64,000 nt of DNA from Betaproteobacteria bacterium SCN1 (GCA_008923315.1 WBSF01000009.1:310001-374000); one strand, 5' to 3'. Shown: positions 1 to 9,464, numbered from the stretch's first letter. Notes: generated from the letters alone by a model not told the origin. A program made the numbers and translations.

Positions 1-124
1 CCATCCCGATCGCCGTCTCCAGCTTTTTAGACACACCCATGAACGGACACAGGCCCAGGATCTTGGCCATCACGATGTTGTTCACGAACACCGTCGAAAT
101 CAGGATGAGGAGATAGGTTTCCAA
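1..124 (-). CDS. rnfA: Rnf electron transport complex subunit A, 5' part only
   Basis: The reverse strand encodes the N-terminus of RnfA/RsxA, an integral membrane subunit of the Rnf ferredoxin:NAD+ oxidoreductase. The visible residues include [20 protein letters not shown], which matches the family signature with its conserved [12 protein letters not shown] stretch. The gene runs off the left edge, so only about 41 residues are seen. I place the start at a TTG (124-122) because family members begin two or three residues before YLL. An in-frame ATG at 151 would add nine residues. No strong ribosome site precedes either. rnfA normally heads rnfABCDGE, so this operon points away from the CRISPR array and its promoter should lie in the roughly 80-110 bp between the array and the gene. 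I see no clear -35/-10 there. Confidence 0.8.
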   Translation of the reverse strand, partial: METYLLILISTVFVNNIVMAKILGLCPFMGVSKKLETAIGM

Positions 125-231
125 AACAGCGCGCCCCGGGGAATGGCGCATTATCCGTCGGGGGGACGGGGGGTTCAAGCCGCTTTGGTTGATGCAGGGG
201 GCGTTTGAGGGTGGGGGCTGTAGATATGAGG

Positions 232-267
232 GTTTCATCCACGCCCGGCATTGAAGCCGGGCGAAGG
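232..267 (-). repeat. Degenerate terminal (leader-distal) CRISPR repeat
   Basis: The leftmost repeat is 36 bp: it lacks one A in GTTTCAATCC (it reads GTTTCATCC). This is the end farthest from the leader and cas2, where old, decaying repeats are expected, and it independently supports leftward transcription of the array. Confidence 0.9.
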
Positions 268-3200
268 TTTGCGATCACGCCGTTTCCGTCGGTTCTTTGA
301 GGTTTCAATCCACGCCCGGCATTGAAGCCGGGCGAAGGGCTGGTCTTTCGAGATGGACCGGATGGGCGAGCTGTTTCAATCCACGCCCGGCATTGAAGCC
401 GGGCGAAGGCCATGCGGCGCACCGCATTGGCCAGCGGCGCCGGGAGTTTCAATCCACGCCCGGCATTGAAGCCGGGCGAAGGACTGAGTTTTTGACGCAA
501 CTGGTGATCGGCGTTTGTTTCAATCCACGCCCGGCATTGAAGCCGGGCGAAGGGCATCGCGGCGAAGACTAATTTTGGAGTCACGATGTTTCAATCCACG
601 CCCGGCATTGAAGCCGGGCGAAGGCGCCACCAGCCAGTTGATACCGTCTGCGTCGACGTGTTTCAATCCACGCCCGGCATTGAAGCCGGGCGAAGGGCGC
701 GTGCAGACCGAGGATGACATGCTGATGGTTGTTTCAATCCACGCCCGGCATTGAAGCCGGGCGAAGGCATGCCCGCCCGGACCGCAAGGCGCCGGAGGAC
801 GAGTTTCAATCCACGCCCGGCATTGAAGCCGGGCGAAGGCTATCGATGCCGAGTGGATCAGGAACTGGCACAAGTTTCAATCCACGCCCGGCATTGAAGC
901 CGGGCGAAGGGCAAACAGTACGCGAGCGTGGACGTGCTGCTGGAGTTTCAATCCACGCCCGGCATTGAAGCCGGGCGAAGGCACCCGTCGTCCTCGACCA
1001 GTAGGCGCGTCCAAAGGTTTCAATCCACGCCCGGCATTGAAGCCGGGCGAAGGCTACGGCCTCGGGAGCTATGCGGATCGAAATAGATGTTTCAATCCAC
1101 GCCCGGCATTGAAGCCGGGCGAAGGGTAGATCGCATCGGTCAAGGGAGATTCAACGAATTTGTTTCAATCCACGCCCGGCATTGAAGCCGGGCGAAGGGG
1201 CCCGGCGGGTTGCCTGCGCGCCAGATCGCGATACGGGTTTCAATCCACGCCCGGCATTGAAGCCGGGCGAAGGGGTGGCGGCGCAGGTCAACGACCGGCT
1301 GGATGCCATGTTTCAATCCACGCCCGGCATTGAAGCCGGGCGAAGGCCGGTCGACCCGGTAAGCACGCCGTCACCCAAGAAGTTTCAATCCACGCCCGGC
1401 ATTGAAGCCGGGCGAAGGCCGCGCTGTCTGCGCTCGACGGCCCGGCGCAGATCGTTTCAATCCACGCCCGGCATTGAAGCCGGGCGAAGGATGACCGACA
1501 CGATCATCGTCGCGCAGATCGACGCGTTTCAATCCACGCCCGGCATTGAAGCCGGGCGAAGGGCCCAGTTGAGTTAGGCGCAGCTCGCTCACCCTAGAGT
1601 TTCAATCCACGCCCGGCATTGAAGCCGGGCGAAGGCTGCGAAGTGTTGAGGGCGCTCGGGATGGAGGAAGTTTCAATCCACGCCCGGCATTGAAGCCGGG
1701 CGAAGGGTCGGCATACCCGTTGTGAAAACCAGAGTCGAGCGAGTTTCAATCCACGCCCGGCATTGAAGCCGGGCGAAGGCATAGTCCCACAGCTCGTGAT
1801 ATGCCCCCAGCGGGTTTCAATCCACGCCCGGCATTGAAGCCGGGCGAAGGGTAGACACCACCGGGGTGTGACTTGTGCGTCAAGTGGTTTCAATCCACGC
1901 CCGGCATTGAAGCCGGGCGAAGGGCAGCTACGTCGGCCGCTTCCGCTACGAGAAAAGCGTTTCAATCCACGCCCGGCATTGAAGCCGGGCGAAGGGCCCC
2001 GATTACACGCACGATCGACGTGTCCTGCGTTTCAATCCACGCCCGGCATTGAAGCCGGGCGAAGGAGCCAACTTCCGGGAGTCCGCCGCCCACTTCCGGG
2101 TTTCAATCCACGCCCGGCATTGAAGCCGGGCGAAGGACAGACGGCAAGGGTCCGAAAAGGCCATCCAGTGAGTTTCAATCCACGCCCGGCATTGAAGCCG
2201 GGCGAAGGAGTCACATCGGTTGCCCTGAGATTCTCGACAAGCGGTTTCAATCCACGCCCGGCATTGAAGCCGGGCGAAGGAAGCCAGCGACGACATTCTC
2301 GACGCGCTGGAAACAGGTTTCAATCCACGCCCGGCATTGAAGCCGGGCGAAGGTCCGGCTGTTCGCCGACATCGGCGGCACCGGTGCGTTTCAATCCACG
2401 CCCGGCATTGAAGCCGGGCGAAGGGCCGGAACTCGTCCTTGTGTATCCACTCGACAAGGTTTCAATCCACGCCCGGCATTGAAGCCGGGCGAAGGGCGCG
2501 CCGAGGTGCGGCTGAAGCTGCTTGCCAAGTGGTTTCAATCCACGCCCGGCATTGAAGCCGGGCGAAGGCGAGGGAGCCTATTACGCCAGCGCGTTGACGC
2601 AGGCGTTTCAATCCACGCCCGGCATTGAAGCCGGGCGAAGGAGGCGCGCGTAGGCCGAATCCGGTTTCAGATCCGGGTTTCAATCCACGCCCGGCATTGA
2701 AGCCGGGCGAAGGCTGAAGGCGCTCGGCTATGACGTTGTCGCCTACAAGTTTCAATCCACGCCCGGCATTGAAGCCGGGCGAAGGCGATGCAACGTGTCA
2801 TCCGCCACCGCGACAAGTAGTTTCAATCCACGCCCGGCATTGAAGCCGGGCGAAGGCTTTCGCCCTCAACCACGTCGCAGGGTACGGAATGTTTCAATCC
2901 ACGCCCGGCATTGAAGCCGGGCGAAGGTGCACCAGGGACGACCATCCGGGGGAATCGTATCTGTTTCAATCCACGCCCGGCATTGAAGCCGGGCGAAGGT
3001 CGGTGTCGACCATGTGCTCATCGACAGCCTGATGTTTCAATCCACGCCCGGCATTGAAGCCGGGCGAAGGCACTACAGCCACGACAACCTGGAAATGTAC
3101 GCCAGGTTTCAATCCACGCCCGGCATTGAAGCCGGGCGAAGGTGCGTCAGACCTGACGGCTATCGCGTCATGTTCAGGTTTCAATCCACGCCCGGCATTG

Positions 3201-4003
3201 AAGCCGGGCGAAGGAGGCGTCGGGTGGCAGCAATGCGCTGCCCATGAATTGTTTCAATCCACGCCCGGCATTGAAGCCGGGCGAAGGCACAAGCCATGCA
3301 GCAGGGGATGGGCGAATTTCAGTTTCAATCCACGCCCGGCATTGAAGCCGGGCGAAGGACACCGGGCACGCCACGAAGTACATGATCGACACGTTTCAAT
3401 CCACGCCCGGCATTGAAGCCGGGCGAAGGGTCAAACAGCGCATCCTGGGGGCCGACGTGCTGGAAGTTTCAATCCACGCCCGGCATTGAAGCCGGGCGAA
3501 GGCATCGCACGGCGGACGGCGGATCAGCGGTTCGCCCCGTTTCAATCCACGCCCGGCATTGAAGCCGGGCGAAGGGCCACATGCCCCGCTGGGCCAGCCG
3601 CATCACGCTGGTTTCAATCCACGCCCGGCATTGAAGCCGGGCGAAGGATGACCGTCGTCAACAGCTTCGATCGCTTTGCAGGTTTCAATCCACGCCCGGC
3701 ATTGAAGCCGGGCGAAGGTTCCCCGCGGTGACAGCCGCATCCATCCCGAAAGGTTTCAATCCACGCCCGGCATTGAAGCCGGGCGAAGGCAGGGTGGCGG
3801 TGCTCATTTGATGTCCTTCAGGAGTTTCAATCCACGCCCGGCATTGAAGCCGGGCGAAGGCCGAACGTGCCGTCGTTCGTGTTGGCCAATAAAACGTTTC
3901 AATCCACGCCCGGCATTGAAGCCGGGCGAAGGCAGCATGGAGCGGATGCTGGACGTCGAAAAAGTCGTTTCAATCCACGCCCGGCATTGAAGCCGGGCGA
4001 AGG
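232..4003 (-). CRISPR. Type I-C CRISPR array, 53 repeats and 52 spacers
   Basis: A 37-bp repeat recurs about every 72 bp. On the plus strand it starts GTTTCAATCCACGCCC and ends GCCGGGCGAAGG. On the minus strand it ends GTGGATTGAAAC, the usual 3' end of type I-C repeats, so the array is read leftward from a leader at 4004-4180. Walking the sequence I count 53 repeat starts from 232 to 3967, with spacers of 33-38 nt. Internal repeats look identical to the eye. The inverted arms GCCCGGC and GCCGGGC give the stem that Cas5 would recognise. I saw no repeated spacers. The spacer at 3790-3823 read on the minus strand resembles a ribosome site followed by ATG, as expected for captured foreign genes. 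Reading frames inside the array are artefacts. Confidence 0.98.
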
Positions 4004-4180
4004 CCCACTACTGCAATCCATTGTTTGCAGGGCAAAGCGGGGCCAGTTTGCGCGAACCTGCGTAATGGAGCAAACCGTAAGTTCGATTTTTCCGAGTAAT
4101 GGAGGCTAAATTTTTAAAGATCAATGGCTTATATGTCGTGCGAAAGGTCGGGAGTATGGCCGGCGATAGAGGTTCGCGGA
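4004..4180 (-). promoter_or_regulatory. CRISPR leader
   Basis: This 177-bp segment lies between the first repeat and the end of cas2 and has no gene. It is more AT-rich than its surroundings, especially 4085-4135. It contains a direct repeat TAATGGAG at 4063-4070 and 4097-4104, and two near-matches to the IHF consensus as I remember it, WATCAANNNNTTR: one at 4014-4026 next to the first repeat and one on the plus strand at 4119-4131 (GATCAATGGCTTA). The pre-crRNA promoter must be here, but I cannot fix a convincing -35/-10 pair. Confidence 0.8.
4014..4026 (-). promoter_or_regulatory. Candidate IHF site at the leader-repeat junction
   Basis: Read toward the array the sequence is AAACAATGGATTG, which matches WATCAANNNNTTR at eight of nine fixed positions. 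It begins 10 bp from the first repeat. In type I-E systems IHF bends the leader at a comparable distance to direct Cas1-Cas2 integration. That it acts the same way here is inference. Confidence 0.4.
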
Positions 4181-4471
4181 TCATATGATCAGAGGGGCGT
4201 CGAAATCGACGGAGCGGAAGCAGCCGTGTTGCTTGACACGCATTTCGACGGGTTCGGTAATACGGTAGAAGCGCAGATTGTCCTGTTCAAGATCGATTTC
4301 GCTGAGCAGTTCGCGTTCGAGTTGTTCGAACTGCATTTCGTTGACTGAGCATTCGAATACGGATTTCTGTACGCGCTGACCGATGCGTTCGCAGGCTTTA
4401 GCCACGCGCCGCAGGCGCTTGCGGCCCGCCGATGTTTCAGTTGATACGTCGTAGGTCACGATGATGAGCAT
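4181..4471 (-). CDS. cas2: CRISPR-associated endoribonuclease/integration factor Cas2
   Basis: The 96-residue protein is the usual Cas2 length and opens with a ferredoxin-like beta strand carrying the conserved Asp ([11 protein letters not shown]8), followed by the helix rich in Arg/Lys ([14 protein letters not shown]). Cas2 dimerises and bridges two Cas1 dimers to form the spacer integrase. The gene starts three bases after the cas1 stop and is the last cas gene before the leader, so cas4-cas1-cas2 form one unit. Start and stop are intact. Confidence 0.95.
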   Translation of the reverse strand: MLIIVTYDVSTETSAGRKRLRRVAKACERIGQRVQKSVFECSVNEMQFEQLERELLSEIDLEQDNLRFYRITEPVEMRVKQHGCFRSVDFDAPLII

Positions 4472-4474
4472 GGC

Positions 4475-5509
4475 TTATTTAGATATGAACGGTAGATAGC
4501 CTTCCGTTTCCCCACGCAAGGTGCGTGCAAGCAAGCGAGCCTGAATGAAAGGCAACAAGGCGATGGGTGTTTTCTGGTTGAGTAGCGGGTGCATCAGCGT
4601 TTCCTGTTTGCGCTCTTGCCAGGCCGTGACGACGGTCCGCCGGCCCTTGTCGTTGAGCATAACGGCGCCGCCCTCGCGCAGATCGAAATCGTTTTCACCG
4701 AGTTGACCGCGGTTGATCAGGGTGAGGGCTAACCTGTCGCACTGGCTGGCGCGGAATTCCTCCTGCAAATCCAGTGCGAGTGCGGCGCGGCCGGGACGCA
4801 CGGCGTGTAAGAAGCCAAGCTGTGGATCAAGCCCCACCGTTTCCAGTGCGGAGCGGCAGTCGTTCATGAGCATGGCGTACAGAAAGGACAGCAGAGCATT
4901 GAAGCGGTCCAATGGTGGGCGCCGTGTGCGGCCTTTGAACTGGAACATGCCGCGGTAAGCAGGCTTGACGATGAGATTGATCGCTGCGAAGTAGCCGCGC
5001 GCAGCCTCGCCTTCCACGCCGCGCAGCTCGTCCAGCGTTTGTACGATGGCGGCTGTGCGAAGCGAGGCAGCGAGATTGTCTGCCGAGCGTGTCAACTGGC
5101 TGGTTTCGTTTGCGTCATCTGTTTCGCGTGCACCGCGTTGCAGCACGCTGCGGCTATTCTTGAGCTTGCCTGCTACGCAGGCCCGTGCCAGTTCCAGCGT
5201 GACGGCTGCGTTGTCTGATATGCGATGTTGCGCCTGCCGCAGCAGGATATTGCCGGCTACCGGGCCTTCCAGACGGGCCTTGAATCGTCCGCTGTCATCC
5301 AGCAGTACGAGCGATTTGCCTTCGTCTGCCAGGCGGTGCATGAGCGCGGGCGATACCATCACGTTGCCGAAGCAAACCAGACCGCCTATGTGATGCAGGG
5401 GCACCTGAAGCTTTTTCTCGCGTTCTACATCAATACGCAGCGTGGCGTTTTCCAAATGCGCATAGGCTTGCGGTGTCATGACATAAAGGGTGTTCTGCAG
5501 GGTATGCAA
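4475..5509 (-). CDS. cas1: CRISPR-associated integrase Cas1 (type I-C)
   Basis: Cas1 catalyses integration of new spacers at the leader-proximal repeat. I place the start at a TTG (5509-5507), one base after the cas4 stop, because GAGGA lies five bases upstream and type I-C Cas1 proteins begin with NTLYV close to the N-terminus. An ATG at 5569 would add 20 residues overlapping cas4. The 344-residue protein keeps the metal-binding set: Glu in GVEGEAARGYF (about residue 166), His in FLHAVRPGR (about 235) and Asp in ALALDLQEEFR (about 247). Nothing suggests inactivation. Confidence 0.93.
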   Translation of the reverse strand: MHTLQNTLYVMTPQAYAHLENATLRIDVEREKKLQVPLHHIGGLVCFGNVMVSPALMHRLADEGKSLVLLDDSGRFKARLEGPVAGNILLRQAQHRISDNAAVTLELARACVAGKLKNSRSVLQRGARETDDANETSQLTRSADNLAASLRTAAIVQTLDELRGVEGEAARGYFAAINLIVKPAYRGMFQFKGRTRRPPLDRFNALLSFLYAMLMNDCRSALETVGLDPQLGFLHAVRPGRAALALDLQEEFRASQCDRLALTLINRGQLGENDFDLREGGAVMLNDKGRRTVVTAWQERKQETLMHPLLNQKTPIALLPFIQARLLARTLRGETEGYLPFISK

Positions 5510-5510
5510 T

Positions 5511-6131
5511 TCAATCCTCGGGCTTGAATAGATGCTGGTAAAGCAATCGTTGCTGGTCACGATCTGCAATGGCCTGGGGCTGGCAAATCTCTTTCAGCGA
5601 GCACTCCTTGCAGCGTGCGTCGTTGACCGGCGGCGGTAGCTTGCCGGATGCAAGCATGGTGCGGATCGCTGCTGCCGTATCGATTACCAGATCGCGTAGT
5701 GTCGCGGTGATTTCCACTTCGCGACGACGGTGGCTGCTGGCGTGGAAAATGGCGCCATGTGTGACGGGGCGGCCGAGCATGTCTTCCAGACACATGGCCT
5801 GGGCGGCGAGCTGAAGGTCGTCCCAGTTTTTCTGTCGCTTTGCGCCGTGCTTGAATTCCACCGGATAAATCCTGCCGTCGGGGTGAAATTCGACCAGATC
5901 GGCCTTGCCGACGAGGTTCAGACGATCGCTCCACAGCGGCAGCGCGCGTTCCACCCGCACACCGGATTTTATTTCGTAGCCGGGCGTATCGACCAGATGG
6001 TGCACCGCCTGTCCGCGTGCGGTGTGGATATTGTTTGCGAACGCCTGCTCCAGATGGATCAATCCGCACTGGCGCGGGCAATACGCCCAGTGCTGGAGCG
6101 CTGAAAGAGGGACTGGGTCGGCTTCGATCAC
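5511..6131 (-). CDS. cas4: CRISPR-associated exonuclease Cas4
   Basis: The 206-residue protein has the Cas4 layout. Cys18 in YCPRQC and a C-terminal CKECSLKEIC cluster (Cys174, 177, 183) bind an iron-sulfur cluster. The RecB-type nuclease motif is D78 in GKADLVEF and E92-K94 in VEFKHG, followed by Q108. Cas4 trims prespacers and selects them by PAM together with Cas1-Cas2. The start is a GTG at 6131 with no strong ribosome site. It is the first gene of the adaptation unit. Its upstream neighbour is the divergent toxin-antitoxin module, so it cannot simply be read through from cas7 without antisense overlap. Confidence 0.93.
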   Translation of the reverse strand: MIEADPVPLSALQHWAYCPRQCGLIHLEQAFANNIHTARGQAVHHLVDTPGYEIKSGVRVERALPLWSDRLNLVGKADLVEFHPDGRIYPVEFKHGAKRQKNWDDLQLAAQAMCLEDMLGRPVTHGAIFHASSHRRREVEITATLRDLVIDTAAAIRTMLASGKLPPPVNDARCKECSLKEICQPQAIADRDQQRLLYQHLFKPED

Positions 6132-6147
6132 GGCGAGAGTGCTAACA

Positions 6148-6164
6148 TGACCGCCAGACGGTCA
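6148..6164. promoter_or_regulatory. Inverted repeat between cas4 and the antitoxin gene, candidate operator
   Basis: TGACCG and CGGTCA flank a five-base centre (CCAGA). The repeat lies in the 48-bp gap between the divergent cas4 start (6131) and the antitoxin start (6180), just before the antitoxin ribosome site GGGAG (6170-6174). Antitoxins commonly repress their own promoter through such sites. Here the same site could also affect cas4-cas1-cas2. Function is inferred from position only. Confidence 0.4.
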
Positions 6165-6179
6165 CACCCGGGAGACATC

Positions 6180-6443
6180 ATGGCAGCGCTATTGAAAGAA
6201 CTTGAAGACCAGGCCTTGAAACTTTCGCCACAAGAGCGTGGCGAGCTCATCCATCGCCTGATCGTCAGCCTGGAAGGGTCGCCGGAAGACACCCCCGAAG
6301 CCATTGCCCAGGCCTGGAACGAGGAAATCGCCCGACGCGTGGCGGACATGGAAGCCGGCCGCACGCAGTGGGTTCCCGCTGACGAAGTCATGACCAGAAT
6401 CCGCGCCAAGATCGCCGCCGCAAAAACCGCCCATGCGGATTAG
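6180..6443 (+). CDS. Addiction-module antitoxin (PF09720-like)
   Basis: The predicted protein has 87 residues and carries the family hallmark LSPQERGELIHRLIVSLEG near residues 15-35, then an acidic, helical tail. It should neutralise the toxin encoded next to it. The start at 6180 follows GGGAG by five bases. An upstream ATG at 6147 lacks a ribosome site. The gene overlaps the toxin gene by 11 bp, typical of antitoxin-toxin pairs. It lies on the strand opposite to every cas gene, between cas4 and cas7. Confidence 0.85.
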   Translation: MAALLKELEDQALKLSPQERGELIHRLIVSLEGSPEDTPEAIAQAWNEEIARRVADMEAGRTQWVPADEVMTRIRAKIAAAKTAHAD

Positions 6444-6726
6444 CCTTTCCGACGAGGCCGTGGCGGATTTCGAAGCCGCAACCGATTGGTATCTCGACGA
6501 GCAGGCTTTTATCGCAGCGGACGATCTTGCCGATGAAATGGAACACGCACTGGAATTGCTGCAAAAATTTCCAGAAATGGGAAAGACCGCGAGCGACGGT
6601 ACGCGGGCGTTTGTATTGCGCAAGTTTCCCTTTTCCCTGATTTATCGCGTGCAGCCCGGCCATATTCGGGTGATCGCGGTTGCGAACCACAGCCGTCGCC
6701 CGGGGTTTTGGGTTGGGCGGCGGTAG
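6433..6726 (+). CDS. RelE/ParE superfamily toxin
   Basis: The 97-residue protein has the RelE/ParE fold pattern. An N-terminal helix pair (SDEAVADFEAATDWYLDEQ) is followed by beta strands ending FPFSLIYRVQPGHIRVIAVA and a basic C-terminus (HSRRPGFW). ParE-type members poison gyrase and RelE-type members cleave mRNA at the ribosome; the sequence does not let me choose between them. Its stop at 6726 is three bases from the cas7 stop at 6730, so toxin and cas7 are convergent. No frameshift is seen, so the toxin may be active. Confidence 0.85.
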   Translation: MRISLSDEAVADFEAATDWYLDEQAFIAADDLADEMEHALELLQKFPEMGKTASDGTRAFVLRKFPFSLIYRVQPGHIRVIAVANHSRRPGFWVGRR

Positions 6727-6729
6727 CCT

Positions 6730-7647
6730 TCAGGCTTTGCGCAGCAGGCTGACCCCAGACGGCATGTCGGCTTCGTTCACCGTTACCGTGTAGTCGGAAA
6801 ACCTGCGCGGCACGTCGGTGTTCTTCTGCGCCTGAATCCGATCGAACAGCGCGTGCGCCGGAGCATTGCCCAGTTCGGATTCGTGTTTGAACACGTACAG
6901 CCCGCGCGTGGCCATTTCACCGCGCGCAGCCGAGCGGTCGTGTTCGAACATCTGGCCGAGCGCCTGCCACAGCAGTTCGAGATCGTCCTCCGAAAAGCCG
7001 GTCTGTTTGGCGAGGAAGCTCGACACGAAGCCGTGCGCGACATAAAGCCCGTAAGGCACGGTGTGCTTGCGGCCCATGGTGCGTTCTTTTTCGAGGTCTT
7101 TCTCGTTTGTCACAGCCATTCTGGTGATCGAGTGTTCCTGCGCAATAATCGGATCGACAGAGCGGGCGAAAGTGAGCTGTATCGGGCCACGGACTTGACC
7201 GGCGGTCTTCTTTAGTTTGCTTTCCGAGTCTTCGTCGCCAGTGCTCATCACTGCGCCGAAAGCGCGCACGTCAAAGAAGTTGTCACACATCCAGTCGCGT
7301 GCAATGTCTTCATAGTGACGGCTCGGTTTTGGATTCTTTTTCTTGTCCTTTTGCCACTCCTTCCAGGATTCCATCGTGGCTTGCACATCAGGGCTTTTCT
7401 CATAAGCACGTTCGATCTGCTGGTTAAGGACGGACTTTTCTTTGACGAAGATATCGAAGCGCGGCGTGTCACCCTTCACCAGCCCGACAAAATTGCGTAC
7501 TTTGCGTTTGAGCGACACATCGGTGACGAGGCCATGGCCAGTTTCAGCATCGAGGCGCGGCAGATTGCCGGCGTCGGGGTCGCCGTTGGGGTTGCCGTCC
7601 TTCACTTCAAACAACAGTACGAAGTCATAGCGGTTGGAAAGGCTCAT
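6730..7647 (-). CDS. cas7: Type I-C Cascade backbone protein Cas7 (Csd2)
   Basis: The 305-residue protein begins [19 protein letters not shown], the Csd2 signature. Six to seven copies coat the crRNA spacer in Cascade. Its ATG overlaps the cas8c stop by four bases, indicating translational coupling. It is the last gene of the interference unit; downstream lies the convergent toxin gene. A conserved basic stretch ([18 protein letters not shown]) lies near the middle. Length and motifs look complete. Confidence 0.95.
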   Translation of the reverse strand: MSLSNRYDFVLLFEVKDGNPNGDPDAGNLPRLDAETGHGLVTDVSLKRKVRNFVGLVKGDTPRFDIFVKEKSVLNQQIERAYEKSPDVQATMESWKEWQKDKKKNPKPSRHYEDIARDWMCDNFFDVRAFGAVMSTGDEDSESKLKKTAGQVRGPIQLTFARSVDPIIAQEHSITRMAVTNEKDLEKERTMGRKHTVPYGLYVAHGFVSSFLAKQTGFSEDDLELLWQALGQMFEHDRSAARGEMATRGLYVFKHESELGNAPAHALFDRIQAQKNTDVPRRFSDYTVTVNEADMPSGVSLLRKA

Positions 7648-9464
7648 TTCGGTTCCTCCGGGGTTTTGAGTTCAGATTTGGTGAAGAAGGCCTGGCGCTG
7701 GTGGTAGTAGCCGAGAGCAAAGCGCGCTTGGTCGGCCAGTGGTAGTGCGCGTGGCGGAAAACTGTCGGGCTCAAAACCATCCATGATTTCTCCGATCAAC
7801 CGTTCGCGGACGATCGTCAGACCGTCTGAGAGCTTGCTTAGATGGTGTTTGGAAAGACGTAGCAAGGTTGAAAACACTGCGGCCGGTGTGCTGGAAGCCG
7901 CGCCGTAGTAGCGGTCACGGATTGTGGCGTTGAGCTTTCCGGGGCCGCCGGCGGCGTCTTCTTGGATGCGTTCCAGTGTTGCGAACAGCCGGCCCAATCG
8001 GTAGCCGGGGTTGGTATTTGCAGCGTCAAGCATGGGCAGATACTCCTTCTCTTGGGTTTTGCGAGTGCGTATGTGACGGTTGAGGCTGGCCTTGATCGCG
8101 GCGGCGCGTGCATGAGTCACGTTTGGAAATGGTTTACCGTTCTGGTCTTTACGCGCCTGTTCTGCGCGGCATCGACCTATTGCCAGGTTCAACAGTGTTG
8201 TGGGGTACGGCAATCCTTCAAGAATCGAGCGCATGACTTCGCCGCCGAGGTTGGGGGGAATGTCATAGGTTCCATCCGATTTTTTGCGTCCGGCGCCTTT
8301 GAGCAATGCGGAAAGCGATAAATGCTCAGGCTCGTAATCAGCATGAGCGACAGCGGCGTCGTCGAAGTGCTGGGTGATGCGGCGCGCCAGTTCCAGCGCG
8401 GTGGCGGTTTCCCAGAAACGGATCGAAATCCGCGCGGAATTGGGGGCGAGCCCCAGCACATGGAAGCGTGTATTGGGGCCGCCGGTGGAGAACTTGCCGG
8501 ATTGGACGGCGGTGTACAGGGCTTTGATTGCGCCGATATTTTTCTCCGGGTCGTCGCGAACGACATCACCGAAAGCATCTTCAAGTTCGTGTTGTTCCTC
8601 GGCCCAAAATACGGTGGTTGCATCGCCGACCTGGATACGTTGGTGTGAATCGCGTGCCAACAAGTGATTAAGCGCAGTGGTGTAGGCAAAGGAAGCCGCC
8701 TGCCCGACCGGTGCGTTTGAGCCTTGTGCTTTGCCGAAGGAACAGAAAGCGTCACGGTTGAAGGAAACGATGTCTTTATTGGCAGTCGCCCCTGGCTTGT
8801 CCTTTATTCCTTTTATTGGCGCGTGCAATCGTCCAATAGCAGCTGGTTTTCCGCTGACGAGACACATGCCATCTGGTGCATCTTCGCTTTGCTCTGCGCT
8901 GGCCTCAATGACCATCGGGCGCTGGCAAATCAGCCCGAGGTCGCCGTGCAGGCGAAAGCTCAGAACGGGATTGTTCGCCCTGATGTCGGACAACGCGGAT
9001 AAGCCTTCGAGCGTTTCCGGCGTGAGGTGATCGAGAAACGTCAACACCGCACGTATGCCAACGTCGGTCTGCACGTTGCAGGGCAGCGCGGTGATCTTGT
9101 CGCGAAATGCCTGGCGCATTTCGGTCAGGCGTTGCAGGTAGTCTGCTGCCTTGCCTTTCTTGCGGTTGTCGTCGAATTTCTTGATATCCGGAATACCAAG
9201 AACGTATTCAGCGTTGTCACACAGCAAATTCGCCGCGATGTTGGCAGATCTCTTGACGCCTTGCGGCACCAGAAAACGCTGGCCGATTTTCTTCTTGCCG
9301 TCGCCGCTGCGCGTGTCGGCGATATTCAGCAGCTTGCCTTCGGCGTCGATTTCGAGCACGAAGGGGATTTCCTTGTCCTCCAGCCCGAAGGCAGGCAGGC
9401 GTTTGGCCGGGTCGGGGTCGGTCTGTTTGCGGCGGTAGTAGGCATCGAGCGCTTGCAGAATCAT
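7644..9464 (-). CDS. cas8c: Type I-C Cascade large subunit Cas8c (Csd1)
   Basis: This 606-residue protein matches Csd1 in length, N-terminus ([13 protein letters not shown]) and overall composition. Cas8c recognises the PAM and contacts Cas3, and an internal start inside cas8c genes gives the small subunit Cas11c in studied systems. A C-terminal helical part consistent with that is present (roughly the last 120-200 residues), but I cannot assign the internal start. Both ends overlap neighbours by four bases (cas5 upstream, cas7 downstream), so the three genes are translationally coupled. Confidence 0.93.
   Translation of the reverse strand: MILQALDAYYRRKQTDPDPAKRLPAFGLEDKEIPFVLEIDAEGKLLNIADTRSGDGKKKIGQRFLVPQGVKRSANIAANLLCDNAEYVLGIPDIKKFDDNRKKGKAADYLQRLTEMRQAFRDKITALPCNVQTDVGIRAVLTFLDHLTPETLEGLSALSDIRANNPVLSFRLHGDLGLICQRPMVIEASAEQSEDAPDGMCLVSGKPAAIGRLHAPIKGIKDKPGATANKDIVSFNRDAFCSFGKAQGSNAPVGQAASFAYTTALNHLLARDSHQRIQVGDATTVFWAEEQHELEDAFGDVVRDDPEKNIGAIKALYTAVQSGKFSTGGPNTRFHVLGLAPNSARISIRFWETATALELARRITQHFDDAAVAHADYEPEHLSLSALLKGAGRKKSDGTYDIPPNLGGEVMRSILEGLPYPTTLLNLAIGRCRAEQARKDQNGKPFPNVTHARAAAIKASLNRHIRTRKTQEKEYLPMLDAANTNPGYRLGRLFATLERIQEDAAGGPGKLNATIRDRYYGAASSTPAAVFSTLLRLSKHHLSKLSDGLTIVRERLIGEIMDGFEPDSFPPRALPLADQARFALGYYHQRQAFFTKSELKTPEEPK

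Noticed and set aside
232..4003. Open frames repeating [12 protein letters not shown] and [12 protein letters not shown] on both strands
   Set aside because: They are translations of the CRISPR repeat in different frames. The period, spacers and nearby cas genes show the segment is an array.
4124..4348. Short plus-strand frame at the leader/cas2 border
   Set aside because: It overlaps cas2 antisense and the leader, and has no ribosome site or family.
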